Positions 1 to 9,874 of a stretch of 63,583 nt of DNA are shown here, piece after piece (position 1 is the first letter of the stretch; each line of letters starts with the position of its first letter). The notes beneath the pieces are model-generated. The model was not told the DNA's origin. It was given only the letters and a program-made list of their open reading frames with translations, and ran no database searches. Origin of the DNA: Corallococcus carmarthensis (GTDB lineage Bacteria; Myxococcota; Myxococcia; Myxococcales; Myxococcaceae); the NCBI RefSeq assembly GCF_003611695.1, contig NZ_RAWE01000030.1, positions 1 to 63,583 on the forward strand, written 5' to 3'. Made by a program: the position numbers and the translations under genes.

Positions 1-1
1 C

Positions 2-583
2 CTGGCCCCCGCCCGCCCGAAGTGGCCGGTGGCGGTCGCCGTGGGCCTGACGGTCATCATCGCGTTCGCCGTCGCCTTCTTCTGGAAGGGCGCGGGCACG
101 GTCCCGCCCCCCGTCGTGGGGGTGACTCCGCCGGCGCCCGCGGTCCAGCCGCAGCCCCAGCCCGCGGCGCCCGTCGCGGCCGTGACGCCGCCGGTGGATC
201 CGAAGAAGCCCGTGGAGCCCGAGGTGAAGCCGGAGCCACCCTCCCAGCCCGAGACGTCCCAGCAGCCCGTGCCGGACGCACCCACCGTCACGACCAAACC
301 CAAGACAGGGCGCGGCGGCGCGAACGAATCGATGCCGGACAGCGTGCGCGAGGACCTGGCGTCGGCGCAGAAGGCGCTGGACGCGTCGAACACGGCGGAA
401 GCGCTGCGTCACATCCGGCGCAGCCAGCGCACGAAGATCACCGGCCTGTCGTTCTCGCTGCTCACCCGCGTCTACTGCCAGCAGCACGACCTGGCGAATG
501 CGCGGGCACAATGGACCCGCGTCCCGGCAACGGAACGTCCAAGGGTCCGACAATACTGTTCGAAGTACGAAATCGACCTGTAG
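2..583 (+). CDS. C-terminal part of a single-pass membrane protein, probably a Ser/Thr protein kinase (5' end outside window)
   Basis: The reading frame is open from base 2, so the gene starts before the window; 193 residues are visible. A GTG at 29 exists but lies inside the membrane segment's flank and is unlikely to be the start. What is seen: a basic RPKWP stretch, one hydrophobic membrane helix (about residues 10-28), a proline-rich linker of about 75 residues, then a small helical C-terminal domain with two cysteines (YCQQHD and QYCSK). Myxobacterial Hanks-type kinases often have exactly this tail: kinase, membrane helix, Pro-rich linker, helical TPR-like end. The kinase domain is not in the window, so that identity is inference; another membrane-anchored TPR-like protein would fit as well. 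Confidence 0.6.
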   Translation: MAPARPKWPVAVAVGLTVIIAFAVAFFWKGAGTVPPPVVGVTPPAPAVQPQPQPAAPVAAVTPPVDPKKPVEPEVKPEPPSQPETSQQPVPDAPTVTTKPKTGRGGANESMPDSVREDLASAQKALDASNTAEALRHIRRSQRTKITGLSFSLLTRVYCQQHDLANARAQWTRVPATERPRVRQYCSKYEIDL

Positions 584-643
584 GGTCGTCCGGGCGCGCG
601 GAAGCTCCAGAGCGGGGGCGCGCCCTCAATTCAAGGAGTGGTC

Positions 644-1474
644 GTGAGAGTCCTACTGGCAGTGAGCGTCGTGGCGCTGTCCCTGGGGTGTTCCCGGGGC
701 GTGCGGCCCGACAGCGCCGTGGCGGGCACGAAGCCCGTCACCGGCAAGGTGTATTCCAACGAGGCCGGCGAGAAGATCACCCTCATCGGGCTGGAGCCCG
801 GTGACGCGCACAAGGCGCTGGTGGCGTTCGAAGGCACGAAGAGCGAGCTGGACGGCCAGGTGCTGGTCGCGTCGGTGGGCGAGGAGCGGCGCGAGACGCA
901 GTACTGGACGCTGTGGCGCGGCCGCAAGCAGCGCTTCGTCACCGTGAATGACCGGGGCGGCTACCAGGACCTGGTCTTCAGCAACGTGAACCACACGGAC
1001 TACACGTACCTGAAGCCGGACACGGCCAAGACGGGCGCGCTGAAGGTGGAGAAGGTCTTCGAGCGCTACCAGGACCTGGAGGGCGACAAGAAGTACCAGG
1101 CGCTGCTCGCGTTCGACCGCAAGTTCTGGACGAACCAGGCGGAAGTGCAGCTGGCGGAGGCCCTGGCGGCGACGAACAAGGCCTGCGGCTCGAAGCTGAC
1201 GTCCACCGTGGCCTGGGACTCCGTCACGGATGAGCAGATCAACGAGATGTCCTTCGGCAGCTACTGCGTGGGCCCCCTGGAGTCGCTCCAGAAGCTGTGC
1301 GAGCGCTCCGACGAGGCCAAGCGCACCATCCAGCAGAAGGTCCAGACGGTGGAGTGCCGCGTGGACCCCAAGGCCGCGCTGAAGCTGGAAGCCCAGAAGG
1401 TCATCTGGTCCGTGACGTCGGGTGAGACGGTCCAGCCCGAAGCGACCACCACCTTCTTCACCGACAACCTGTAG
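644..1474 (+). CDS. Predicted lipoprotein of unknown function
   Basis: 276 residues. An AAGGAG Shine-Dalgarno box at 633-638 sits 5 bases before GTG 644, so I start there and not at GTG 638, which overlaps the box. The N-terminus is a lipoprotein signal (MRVLLAVSVVALSLGC), with Cys at about residue 16 although the bases before it are not the ideal L-A/S-G. The mature protein is charged and soluble-looking, with a few scattered cysteines (NKACGS, SYCVG, KLCER, VECRV) in the second half. I do not recognise the family. It follows the preceding membrane protein by 60 bases and is followed 17 bases later by another exported protein, so the three may be co-transcribed. Confidence 0.8.
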   Translation: MRVLLAVSVVALSLGCSRGVRPDSAVAGTKPVTGKVYSNEAGEKITLIGLEPGDAHKALVAFEGTKSELDGQVLVASVGEERRETQYWTLWRGRKQRFVTVNDRGGYQDLVFSNVNHTDYTYLKPDTAKTGALKVEKVFERYQDLEGDKKYQALLAFDRKFWTNQAEVQLAEALAATNKACGSKLTSTVAWDSVTDEQINEMSFGSYCVGPLESLQKLCERSDEAKRTIQQKVQTVECRVDPKAALKLEAQKVIWSVTSGETVQPEATTTFFTDNL

Positions 1475-1491
1475 AACGAAAGCCCACTGAC

Positions 1492-2307
1492 ATGACGCTT
1501 CGAAACATGGTCATCGCCCTGGGGCTCGTCCTGGCCCCGCAAGCCGCGCTCGCGCTGGATCCCCCCTGGGGGAAGGAGCAGAAGCTGAAGGAGCGCATGG
1601 TGCTTGAGTCCACGAAGGTGTGCGCGGACGGCAAGGGCCACTTCACGCTCCTCGTGCCCCAGACGCCCGAGCACGACGGCGAGCTGTATTACGGCGACGG
1701 CAAGACGTTCACGCAGGTGCCGGCCGTGGGCTACCCCTCCGTCACGGAGGCTGCCTTCTTCGAGCCCCGCTTCTTCAACCCCAAGTCCAACGAGAACTTC
1801 CGCGGCACGGACTACCGGGTCGTCTCCTTCGTGAAGCTCAGCGAGGACCTCAAGACGTGCACGCTGAGCTGCGGGGAGAAGACCCTGCCCCAGCAGCCGG
1901 TGGCGGCGGAGCAGGCCAAGGAGCTCTTGCGCAAGGCCACCTACCAGCCCAGCCCGGTGAAGTTCCAGCCGTACGCGCTGCTGCGCGACGACAAGGGCAC
2001 GTACTACCTGGTGGAGCGCGGCATCGGCGCGGACAACAAGAGCTTCCGCATCTTCACGGGCCAGCGCGGCCAGGTGAAGCCGCAGAAGATGCTCAACGTC
2101 GTCACCGACTCGCAGGGGGAGATCTTCTCCACGCAGGGCGGCGACCTGCGCCTCGTGGTGGACCGCGAGGAGCCGTCGTTCTGGGTGGTGAAGAGCAAGC
2201 GCCAGAAGCTGCGCGCGGTGCCGGTGGGTGAGAACCTGCCGTTCATCTACAACGAGCTGGGCGTCTACACGGGCGCGCGGCTGGGCACGCCCTGCGACGA
2301 CGTGTAG
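1492..2307 (+). CDS. Exported protein of unknown function
   Basis: 271 residues with a clear Sec signal peptide, cleavage expected after ALA at about residue 21 (QAALA-LDPPW). Mature part has two cysteine pairs: KVCADG near the start, KTCTLSCGEK in the middle, and a Cys near the end (GTPCDDV). Repeated strand-like segments (GKGHFTLLVP, GTYYLVERGI, DLRLVVDREEPSFWVVKSK) suggest a beta-rich periplasmic or surface domain. No family was recognised. Only 17 bases separate it from the upstream lipoprotein gene, which points to one transcript. It converges on the acyl-CoA synthetase gene with only 30 bases between the two stops. Confidence 0.8.
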   Translation: MTLRNMVIALGLVLAPQAALALDPPWGKEQKLKERMVLESTKVCADGKGHFTLLVPQTPEHDGELYYGDGKTFTQVPAVGYPSVTEAAFFEPRFFNPKSNENFRGTDYRVVSFVKLSEDLKTCTLSCGEKTLPQQPVAAEQAKELLRKATYQPSPVKFQPYALLRDDKGTYYLVERGIGADNKSFRIFTGQRGQVKPQKMLNVVTDSQGEIFSTQGGDLRLVVDREEPSFWVVKSKRQKLRAVPVGENLPFIYNELGVYTGARLGTPCDDV

Positions 2308-2337
2308 TGCCGTGAGGCGGTAGGGCCCCGGGCACGG

Positions 2338-5106
2338 TCAGCCGTTGAGCACCTTCACGGCCTTCACCATGTCCGGGGCCAGCTCCTCGTGTTCCACGAG
2401 GGTGAACCCCAGCTTCTTGCTGACGGCCTGCATGCCGCGGTTTCGCGTGAGGATGTCCGCGACGATGCGGCGCAGGCCCCAGTCCTTCCCGATGTCCACC
2501 AGCCGCCGCAAGAGCTCCGTGCCCAGGCCCAGCCGCTGCGCGGGGTCGCTGACGGTGATGGCGAACTCCGCGTCCTTCGTGCCGCGCAGGCGCGTGAGCC
2601 GGCCCACCGCGAGAATCTCTCCCCCGCCCTTCCCGTCCGGCGACGGCCGAACGGCGACGAGCGCCATCTCCCGCGCGTAGTCGTTGAAGCAGATGCGCGC
2701 CAGGCGCTCATGGGCCACGCGCTGGCTGAGCTTCATCAGGCCCGCGTAGCGCATGAACACCGTCTGTTCGGACAGGGCCTGGTGGAAGCGGCCCATGGCG
2801 GGCTCGTCCTCCGGGCGGATGGGGCGCACCAGGAGCTGCTCGCCGTTCTTCAGCGTGAGCAGCTGCGCGTACTGGTGCGGATACGGTTCGATGGCGAGCT
2901 TCGGCAGCGACGCGGCGGAGACGTCCGGCGGGTGCAGCACCACGCGCGCGTCCAGCGCGATGATGCGCTCGCCGGAGACGAGCAGCGGGTTGATGTCCAG
3001 CTCGCGGATGAAAGGCTGCTCCACCACCAGCTGGCTGAAGCGCACCATCAGCCGCTCCAGCGCGCCCAGGTCCACGGGGGCCCGGCCGCGCACGCCCTTC
3101 AGCGCGTGGTGGATGCGCGTGCGCTCCATCATCCGGCGCGCCAGCGTGGTGTTGAGGGGCGGCAGGCCCAGGGCCCGATCCTGGAAGACCTCCACCAGCG
3201 TGCCGCCCGCGCCGAAGAGCAGCACCGGCCCGAACTGCGCGTCCAGGCTGCTGCCGAGGATCAGCTCGTAGCCGTCCAGCTTCGCCATGGGCTGCACGGT
3301 GACGCCGTCGAACGCGTCCGCCAGGCCCCGCTCCGTGAGCGCGTCGCGGATGGCGCGGAACGCTTCACGCACGTGTGTTTCGTCGGGCAGGTTCAACCGC
3401 ACGCCGCCCACGTCCGTCTTGTGCGTCACCGTGAGCGAGTGCAGCTTGAGCACCACGGGGAAGCCCAGCGTGCGGGCCTTCTCCACCGCCTCCTCCTCGG
3501 ACGTGGCGAGCCACGTCTCCACGGTGGGGATGCCGTAGGCGGCCAGCAGGCGCTTGGACTCGTATTCGGACAGGAGGACGCGGCCGGCGGCGCGGGCCTC
3601 GTCCACCAGGGCGCGCGCCACGTCGCGGCCTCCGCCGGTGGGCTCCTCCGCCAGCGTGGGCGTTTCGTAGAGCCCGGCGATGTTGTCCGCGTAGCGCCAC
3701 ATGTAGTTGAAGACGCGGGCCGCGGTGTCCGGGTAGCCGAAGGTCGGGATGCCCGCGTCGTTGAGGATGCGCTCGCCGGCGGCCACCTCGGAGCCGCCCA
3801 TCCAGCTCGCGAGCACGGGCTTGCCGGGCAGCTTCGCGTAGCCCTTGAGGCGGTCGGCGGTCTTGGTGGGCTCCGTCATGTCCTGCGGGGTGAGGATGAC
3901 GAGCAGGCCGTCGCTGTTGGGGTCCGCGCCGGTGGTCTCCAGCGCCTTCGCGTAGCGCTCCGCGTCCGCGTCTCCCAGGATGTCCACCGGGTTGGCGTGG
4001 CTCCACGGCGGCGGGAGGAAGGCGTCCAGTTGGGCGCGGGTGGCGTCGGACAGCACGGCCAGTTCGCCGCCGCCGGACACGAGCGCGTCCGTGGCGAGCA
4101 CGGCGGGGCCGCCCGCGTTGGTGAGCAGCGTGAGCCTGCGGCCGGAGGGCCTGGGCTGGCGGGCCAGCACCTCCGCCATGTGGAAGAGGTCCTCGATGGA
4201 GTCCACGCGCAGCACGCCCGCGCGGCGGAAGGCGGCGGAGAGCACCTCGTCGCTGCCGGCGAGCGTGCCGGTGTGGGACGCGGCGGCCTGCGCGGCCTGC
4301 GCGGTGCGGCCGGCCTTGATGACGATGATGGGCTTGGTGAGGGCCACCTCGCGCGCGGCGGACAGGAAGGCGCGCGCGTCGCCGATGGACTCCATGTAGA
4401 GCAGGATGGAGCGCGTCATCGGATCATCCGCGAGGAAGTCGATGAGGTCTCCCCAGCCCACGTCCAGCATGGAGCCCACGGAGACGAACGCGCTGAAGCC
4501 CACGGCCTCGCGCAGGCTCCAGTCGAGGATGGAGGTGAGCAGCGCGCCGGACTGGCTGATGAAGGCCACGTTGCCGGGGCGGGCCATGCCCTTGGCGAAG
4601 GTGGCGTTGAAGCCGCCCGTGGGGCGCATCACGCCCAGGCAATTGGGCCCGATGATTCGCAGGTTCGCGGCCTGCGCGATGCGCAAGACCTCCTGCTCCA
4701 GCTTCACGCCCTCCGGGCCCGTCTCCTTGAAGCCCGCGGAGATGATGATGGCGCCCTTGACGCCGACCTCCGCGCACTCGCGGATGATGGCCGGCACGGA
4801 CTTCGCGGGGGTGACGATGACCGCCAGGTCCACGGCCTCCGGCAGCGCGCGCAGGGACGGCCACGCCTTGATGCCGAGCACGTTGGGGCGCTGCGGGTTG
4901 ACGGGGTAGACGGTCCCGCCGAATGGGCTGCTGATGAGGTTCCAGAGGACGGTGCGGCCCACGCTGCCGGCGCGCTCGCTCGCCCCCACCACCGCGACGC
5001 TGCGGGGGGAGAAGAGGACCTCCAGCGGCTGACGCGTGCGCTGGTGGAGCAGGTCGATGGAGGGGTCCGTCCGGGCCGGGGGCGTGGCGGGGCGTTGCTC
5101 GTCCAT
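2338..5106 (-). CDS. Bifunctional NDP-forming acyl-CoA synthetase / GNAT lysine acetyltransferase (Pat-like)
   Basis: 922 residues from ATG 5106; an in-frame start at 5163 would add 19 residues not typical of the family. Domain order: CoA-binding Rossmann domain (about 25-150, [15 protein letters not shown]), succinyl-CoA-synthetase-like ligase domain with the loop [10 protein letters not shown] (His about 278, the residue phosphorylated in ADP-forming acetyl-CoA synthetases), an ATP-grasp part (about 530-750) and a C-terminal GNAT domain (about 755-922) with the acetyl-CoA loop [13 protein letters not shown]. This is the architecture of Pat/Pka, which acetylates and inactivates acyl-CoA synthetases. 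In Pat the ligase half is degenerate; here the loop His is kept, so the ligase may be active (inference). Stands alone on its strand. Confidence 0.9.
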   Translation of the reverse strand: MDEQRPATPPARTDPSIDLLHQRTRQPLEVLFSPRSVAVVGASERAGSVGRTVLWNLISSPFGGTVYPVNPQRPNVLGIKAWPSLRALPEAVDLAVIVTPAKSVPAIIRECAEVGVKGAIIISAGFKETGPEGVKLEQEVLRIAQAANLRIIGPNCLGVMRPTGGFNATFAKGMARPGNVAFISQSGALLTSILDWSLREAVGFSAFVSVGSMLDVGWGDLIDFLADDPMTRSILLYMESIGDARAFLSAAREVALTKPIIVIKAGRTAQAAQAAASHTGTLAGSDEVLSAAFRRAGVLRVDSIEDLFHMAEVLARQPRPSGRRLTLLTNAGGPAVLATDALVSGGGELAVLSDATRAQLDAFLPPPWSHANPVDILGDADAERYAKALETTGADPNSDGLLVILTPQDMTEPTKTADRLKGYAKLPGKPVLASWMGGSEVAAGERILNDAGIPTFGYPDTAARVFNYMWRYADNIAGLYETPTLAEEPTGGGRDVARALVDEARAAGRVLLSEYESKRLLAAYGIPTVETWLATSEEEAVEKARTLGFPVVLKLHSLTVTHKTDVGGVRLNLPDETHVREAFRAIRDALTERGLADAFDGVTVQPMAKLDGYELILGSSLDAQFGPVLLFGAGGTLVEVFQDRALGLPPLNTTLARRMMERTRIHHALKGVRGRAPVDLGALERLMVRFSQLVVEQPFIRELDINPLLVSGERIIALDARVVLHPPDVSAASLPKLAIEPYPHQYAQLLTLKNGEQLLVRPIRPEDEPAMGRFHQALSEQTVFMRYAGLMKLSQRVAHERLARICFNDYAREMALVAVRPSPDGKGGGEILAVGRLTRLRGTKDAEFAITVSDPAQRLGLGTELLRRLVDIGKDWGLRRIVADILTRNRGMQAVSKKLGFTLVEHEELAPDMVKAVKVLNG

Positions 5107-5237
5107 GGTGCGCTCGTCTTCGGTGGGGTGGCCGTACCGGAGAAATCTCCGGCCGGCCCCCATCGTGCACCAGTTGGGAGGAAGAGGACGGGGCGGCGTA
5201 CGTTCCCCTGTCCTGTTTCACATGCGAGCGGTCGGGC

Positions 5238-5266
5238 GGACGCCCCGCGAACGACGCGGGGCGTCC
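5238..5266 (-). terminator. GC-rich hairpin after the Kelch lipoprotein gene
   Basis: A perfect 12-bp stem: GGACGCCCCGCG at 5238-5249, a five-base loop, and its exact complement at 5255-5266. It lies 14 bases past the stop of the minus-strand Kelch gene and before the synthetase gene. There is no T-run after it, so it may be a GC-only terminator or an mRNA 3' stabiliser. Confidence 0.5.
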
Positions 5267-5280
5267 GGGGTCCAGGATTG

Positions 5281-8200
5281 CTACCGGACCGGACGGCGCC
5301 GGAAGCCCCAGGCGAGCAGGACGAGCGTCCCGAGCCACGGAGCCCAACCGGAGGGGCCTCCAGCCGAACATGCGAAGCCGCTCGGAGCGTCCTCCTCCCG
5401 CAGGCCCTGTCCCCCGGTGATCCGCCACAGCGGGTTCAGGGCCACGCTGAACGACGAAGGGGCGGAGAAGCCGCTGCGGTGTCCCTGGAAGTCCTGCGCC
5501 TCCACGCGCCACGTGTACGTCCCCGAAGACAGGGTCCCAGGCAGCGTGAGCGACGTGCCCGCGGCATTGAGCGACGCGAGCACGGTGCCGTCGCGGCTCA
5601 GCTCCAACCGGTAGCTGACCGCGTCGCCCTCCGGGTCGATGGCGGCATCCCACGTGAAGGTCACGTCGCCGGACGTCACGAGCGCGGTGTCGGAGGGCGA
5701 GCGGAGCACGGGCACGGACGGCGCGTGCGGCACCTGCGCGACGACGGTGGTGGTGACGGTCGCGGAGGTGGAGGCGGTGGTGCCGTCATGCGCCCGGAAG
5801 GTGAAGGCGTCCGGGCCCTCGTAGCCGGCCTGCGGTGTGTAGACGAGGTGGGGCGCGGTGCCGGAGAGCGTGCCGTGCGCGGGGGCCTGGAGCACGCTGT
5901 ACGTCAGCATGTCGCCGTCCGCATCGGTGGCCTCCAGGGTGAGCGGCACGCCCTGCCCCACCAGCGTGGTGAGTGACGCGCTTCGTGCCACGGGGGCCAG
6001 GTTCACGGTGCTGAGGGTCACGGACACGGGCCAGGAGTCCGTGGTCCCGTCGTTCGCGCGGTAGGTGAACGAGTCCGTGCCGGTGTGGCCCGCGTTGGGC
6101 GTGTACGTCAGGTACGGCGCGGTGCCGGACAGTGTGCCGCGCGTGGGCTGGGTGAGGAGGCGGAACGTGAGCGCATCCCCGTCGCCGTCCTGACCGGAGA
6201 GCGTGAGCTGCACCGGCTTCGCCTTGGAGGTCGTGACGGCGAAGGCGAGCGCCACCGGGATGGAGTTGCTCACCCTGAGGGTCACGGTGCCCACGTTGGA
6301 GTCCGCGACGCCGTCGTTCACGCGGAAGGTGAACGTGTCGACGCCGCTGTAACCGGTGGCAGGCGTGTAGACGTGGTACGCGCCCGCGCCGGACAGGGTG
6401 CCGTGCTGGGGCGCCTGGATGACGGAGTACGTCAGCGAGTCTGAATCCGCGTCCATGCCGGACAGCGTGATGGCGATGGGCGTGTTCTTCGGCACGGACG
6501 CGGAGGCGTTGAGCACGACGGGGGCGGCGTTCTCGTCGGTGACACGCACCATGCGGCCACCGGTGGCGCCCTGGACGGTGACGAGCAGGAGGTACTGTCC
6601 GGCGGCGACGGTGGGCACGCGCGCGGAGAACTGCTTGCCGTCCTGCCACCCGGTGACGCCCTTCACCCAGGAGACCGCGCCGCTCTCCACGCTCACGAGC
6701 CGGACCAGGGGGGCCTCGCTCGCGGAGGAGTTCGTGGTGCCACTGCCGCCATCGGAGACGCCGCGCAGACGGGTGCCCGTGGCGATGAACGTGGCACCGG
6801 GAGACAGGATGCGCGGCGTATCGAGCGTGGGCCGCACGGCGGCCACCGAGGACATGGGGTCGAAGGCTTCCACGGAAGCCTGCACCGTGCTGCTGCGTCC
6901 ACCGGACACGATGACTTCTCCCGTGGGCAGCAGCGTCGCGGTGTGGCCGGTGCGCGCGGTCACCATGGGTGTCAGGTAGTCCCACGTGGCGGTGGACGGT
7001 TCGAAGCGCTCGACGCTGTTGAAGTAGCTCTCCGCTCCGCTGTGGCCACCCATGAGGACGACGTCGCCGGAAGGCAGCAGCGTCGCGGTGTGGCCCGCGC
7101 GCGGAACGCCCAGCCGGGTGAGCCGGGTCCAGGTGTTGAGGCCCGGGTCGTACTGCTCCACCTCGGACGTGGCGCCACCGCCCGTGGCGAGGCCGCCCAC
7201 GAGCAGCACCTTGCCGGAAGACAACGCGGTCGCGGTGTGGTCCTCGCGGGCGGTGAGCATCGTGAGCACGGCGCTCCAGGTGTCCGTGACCGGGTCGTAG
7301 ACCTGCGCGGTGTTGAGCGGTCCGCTGCCGTTGGTGCCACCCGCGACCAGCACCTTGCCGTTGGGCAGCAGCGTGGCGGAGTGGGCGGCGCGAGGCGTGG
7401 CCATGGGGCTCGCGGAGGTCCACAGGCCACTGCGCGGGTCGTACAGCTCCACGCTGGCGTGGACGCCGTAGTAGCCCGCGCCGCCCGTCACCAGCACCTT
7501 GCCCGAAGGAAGCAGCGTCGCGGTGTGCCGGGTGCGCTCCACGGACATCCGGCCCGCGGGCAGCCACTGGCTGGAGGCCGCGTCATACAGCTCCGCGTCG
7601 GCGAGGGGCGCGAAGCCATCCGAACCTCCGGTGACGAGCACCCGTCCCGAAGGCAGCAGCGTCGCGGTGTGCTGCGTCCGGGGGATGAGCATCCAGCTGG
7701 CACCGCTCCAGCGCGCCCCGTCGCGGTCGTAGAGGTCCGCGGAGGCAAGCGCCCCCGTCGCATCACGACCACCCACGGCCAGGAGCTGACCGGAGGGGAG
7801 CGGCGTCACCGTGTGGTCCACGCGCGGAGTGCTGGCTGGCAACCCGGAGGACCAGACCCCTGGCGCCTCCAGCAGCTCCGGGGAGTTCAGGTGGTTGGCG
7901 TCACTGCTGTTGGTCGTGAAGTTGTAGCCGCCCGCGATCAACAGCCGGCCCGATGGAAGGAGGGTCGCGGTGTGGTCACCGCGCGCGACCTGGAGCAGAC
8001 CACTGCGCTGCCAGGTGCCCGTCATCGGATTGTAGGCCTCCGTGGAGTTCGTCCCGAGGGCCCAGCCGGACTCCTGGCTCGCCACCCCGCCCACGACGAG
8101 TACGCGGCCATCCGGCATCAACGAAGCCGTGTGCCATTTGTGAGCGGCCGGCATGGCCCCCGTGGCCGTCCAGCGTCCCGTGACGGGATCATACGTCTCG

Positions 8201-9681
8201 CTGACGGCGATCATCTGGTTGTATCCGCCCGTGGTCGTTCCGCCGGCGATCAGCACCTTCCCATTGGGCAGGAGGGTCGCGGTGTGCGCCTCACGGGCGT
8301 TCACCATGGGGCCCGTGGTGGTCCAGGTCCCCGTGGCCGGATTGAACAGCTCCGTGACGGCGGTGGCGGTGTTTCCTCCCGCCAACAACACGTGGCCCGT
8401 GGGCAGCAGCGTCGCGGTGCCAGCCGCACGAGCGAAGGACATGGCCCCGGCCGGGGTCCAGGCGCCGGTCTCGGGATCGAAGAGCTCGGCGGAGGTCAGC
8501 ACCGGGGTCGCGGAGCCCTGCCCTCCCGCGACCAGGACACGACCGCCGGCCAGCAGCGTCGCGGTGTGGAAGGCGCGGCCCGTGGTCATCACATCCGCGG
8601 GGCTCCACGTTTCGGATTCGGGGTCGAAGAGCTCCGTCGTGGCCAGGGGCGTCACTCCGGAGACCCCTCCCACGACGAGCACCCGGCCCGATGGGAGCAG
8701 CGTCGCGGTGTGCACGGCCCGGCCGGTCGCCAGGCGCATGACGCCCTTCCAGGTCCCGGTCACGGGGTCGAACAGCTCCGCGCTCGGCGTCATGACCGCG
8801 CCGGGGGTGCGCCCGCCAGCCACCAGCACCTTTCCGGATGGGAGCAGCGTCGCGGTGTGGTAGCGGCGCACCGTGGACATCACGCCGGTCGACGACCAGC
8901 CCGGATCCACGACCACGGGCCCCTGCATCCCACGCAGGTCCACGGCCATCGCCACGTCCAGGCTGCGTCCCGACAGCGCATAGCGCGTGGGCCCAGCGCC
9001 CGGAACGCGCACCCCGCCGTGGAGTTGGACCGTGCCCTCACGGCTCAGGCCCTCCGCGTCCCGCGCGACCAGCGTGTGCATGCGCAACCGGGGCACGCCC
9101 TGCGCGTCCGCGAACTCCAGGGAGCCCCCCAGGTCGCGCACCGCGACGATGCCCTCGGGGACCTCCACGGTGTAGCGCACGCGGTGTTCGGCGGCGCCCT
9201 CCGGAGCGACGTCGTACTCCTCCACGCGGGACGTCACCCAGCGGCCCGCCGCATCCCGCGAACGCGCTCCCACCGGCGCCCAGAAGTGCGGCCCGGTGGC
9301 GCGGTCCTTCGTCTGGGGGCCCTGCCCTTCCACGCCGTGCCGCCGCACCCGGAACGTCAGGCCCCGGGTCTCCACCTCCAGCGTCCCCGTGGCCGTCTCC
9401 GGCACCGTCACGCGCAGGGCCGCGGGCGACGCGTCCGCCAGTGATTCCTCACCCGGTGCCCACTCCGGAAAGTACGCGTGCGCCAGCGCCCGGGCGCGTT
9501 CGTCGGAAGGCGCCTCGCGCCACGCGCGCACCGCCGCGAGCCTGGCTTCCGAGCCCCCTGGGGTCTCCCGGAGCCGTGACTCCAAAGTGACTCCCACCTC
9601 CTCACGCGGACGCGACGAGACTCCGTCACACGCCGTCAGCCCCAGCAGGAGGCACAGCCACACGACCACGGGTCTTCTCAT
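5281..9681 (-). CDS. Giant Kelch-repeat lipoprotein with Ig-like repeats and MYXO-CTERM signal
   Basis: 1466 residues from ATG 9681, chosen because it opens a perfect lipoprotein signal (MRRPVVVWLCLLLGLTAC); the frame runs open upstream to 9807. After an N-terminal domain of about 230 residues come 14 Kelch repeats (core HTATLLPSGKVLVAGG ... ELFDPxTGTW, about 47 residues each), enough for two seven-bladed propellers. Next a galactose-oxidase-like early-set domain, three cadherin-like repeats (Y-T-P-x2-G-Y-x-G-x-D-x-F-T-F-R), a fibronectin-III-like domain (HAPSVPVLRSPSD) and a MYXO-CTERM tail: Cys, glycine-rich stretch, membrane helix, RRRPVR. It is thus a cell-surface, probably adhesive or glycan-binding protein. 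Whether it has oxidase activity is unknown; I see no copper-ligand pattern. Confidence 0.88.
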   Translation of the reverse strand: MRRPVVVWLCLLLGLTACDGVSSRPREEVGVTLESRLRETPGGSEARLAAVRAWREAPSDERARALAHAYFPEWAPGEESLADASPAALRVTVPETATGTLEVETRGLTFRVRRHGVEGQGPQTKDRATGPHFWAPVGARSRDAAGRWVTSRVEEYDVAPEGAAEHRVRYTVEVPEGIVAVRDLGGSLEFADAQGVPRLRMHTLVARDAEGLSREGTVQLHGGVRVPGAGPTRYALSGRSLDVAMAVDLRGMQGPVVVDPGWSSTGVMSTVRRYHTATLLPSGKVLVAGGRTPGAVMTPSAELFDPVTGTWKGVMRLATGRAVHTATLLPSGRVLVVGGVSGVTPLATTELFDPESETWSPADVMTTGRAFHTATLLAGGRVLVAGGQGSATPVLTSAELFDPETGAWTPAGAMSFARAAGTATLLPTGHVLLAGGNTATAVTELFNPATGTWTTTGPMVNAREAHTATLLPNGKVLIAGGTTTGGYNQMIAVSETYDPVTGRWTATGAMPAAHKWHTASLMPDGRVLVVGGVASQESGWALGTNSTEAYNPMTGTWQRSGLLQVARGDHTATLLPSGRLLIAGGYNFTTNSSDANHLNSPELLEAPGVWSSGLPASTPRVDHTVTPLPSGQLLAVGGRDATGALASADLYDRDGARWSGASWMLIPRTQHTATLLPSGRVLVTGGSDGFAPLADAELYDAASSQWLPAGRMSVERTRHTATLLPSGKVLVTGGAGYYGVHASVELYDPRSGLWTSASPMATPRAAHSATLLPNGKVLVAGGTNGSGPLNTAQVYDPVTDTWSAVLTMLTAREDHTATALSSGKVLLVGGLATGGGATSEVEQYDPGLNTWTRLTRLGVPRAGHTATLLPSGDVVLMGGHSGAESYFNSVERFEPSTATWDYLTPMVTARTGHTATLLPTGEVIVSGGRSSTVQASVEAFDPMSSVAAVRPTLDTPRILSPGATFIATGTRLRGVSDGGSGTTNSSASEAPLVRLVSVESGAVSWVKGVTGWQDGKQFSARVPTVAAGQYLLLVTVQGATGGRMVRVTDENAAPVVLNASASVPKNTPIAITLSGMDADSDSLTYSVIQAPQHGTLSGAGAYHVYTPATGYSGVDTFTFRVNDGVADSNVGTVTLRVSNSIPVALAFAVTTSKAKPVQLTLSGQDGDGDALTFRLLTQPTRGTLSGTAPYLTYTPNAGHTGTDSFTYRANDGTTDSWPVSVTLSTVNLAPVARSASLTTLVGQGVPLTLEATDADGDMLTYSVLQAPAHGTLSGTAPHLVYTPQAGYEGPDAFTFRAHDGTTASTSATVTTTVVAQVPHAPSVPVLRSPSDTALVTSGDVTFTWDAAIDPEGDAVSYRLELSRDGTVLASLNAAGTSLTLPGTLSSGTYTWRVEAQDFQGHRSGFSAPSSFSVALNPLWRITGGQGLREEDAPSGFACSAGGPSGWAPWLGTLVLLAWGFRRRPVR

Positions 9682-9874
9682 GACGAGGATGCCTGTCAGT
9701 CCGGCACCGGCCGCGGCCGCAATGCCAGACGGGATGGTGTTGGGTGCAGCGGCGCGCACCCAACGCAATCCCCAGGCCAGGACCCAACCCCCTGGATTCT
9801 CAGGCACTCAATCCAAGACATGACCAGTCACGTCGCACCCAGGTCCCCACACCCGGGTGCGGCGGCGGACGCCC

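Noticed and set aside
638-643. GTG 638 as start of the first lipoprotein
   Set aside because: It overlaps the AAGGAG ribosome site; GTG 644 has correct spacing and gives a normal signal peptide.
6900-8900. Regularly spaced 18-19-base repeats as a CRISPR or regulatory array
   Set aside because: They encode the Kelch core motif in frame, spaced by the blade length of about 140 bases.
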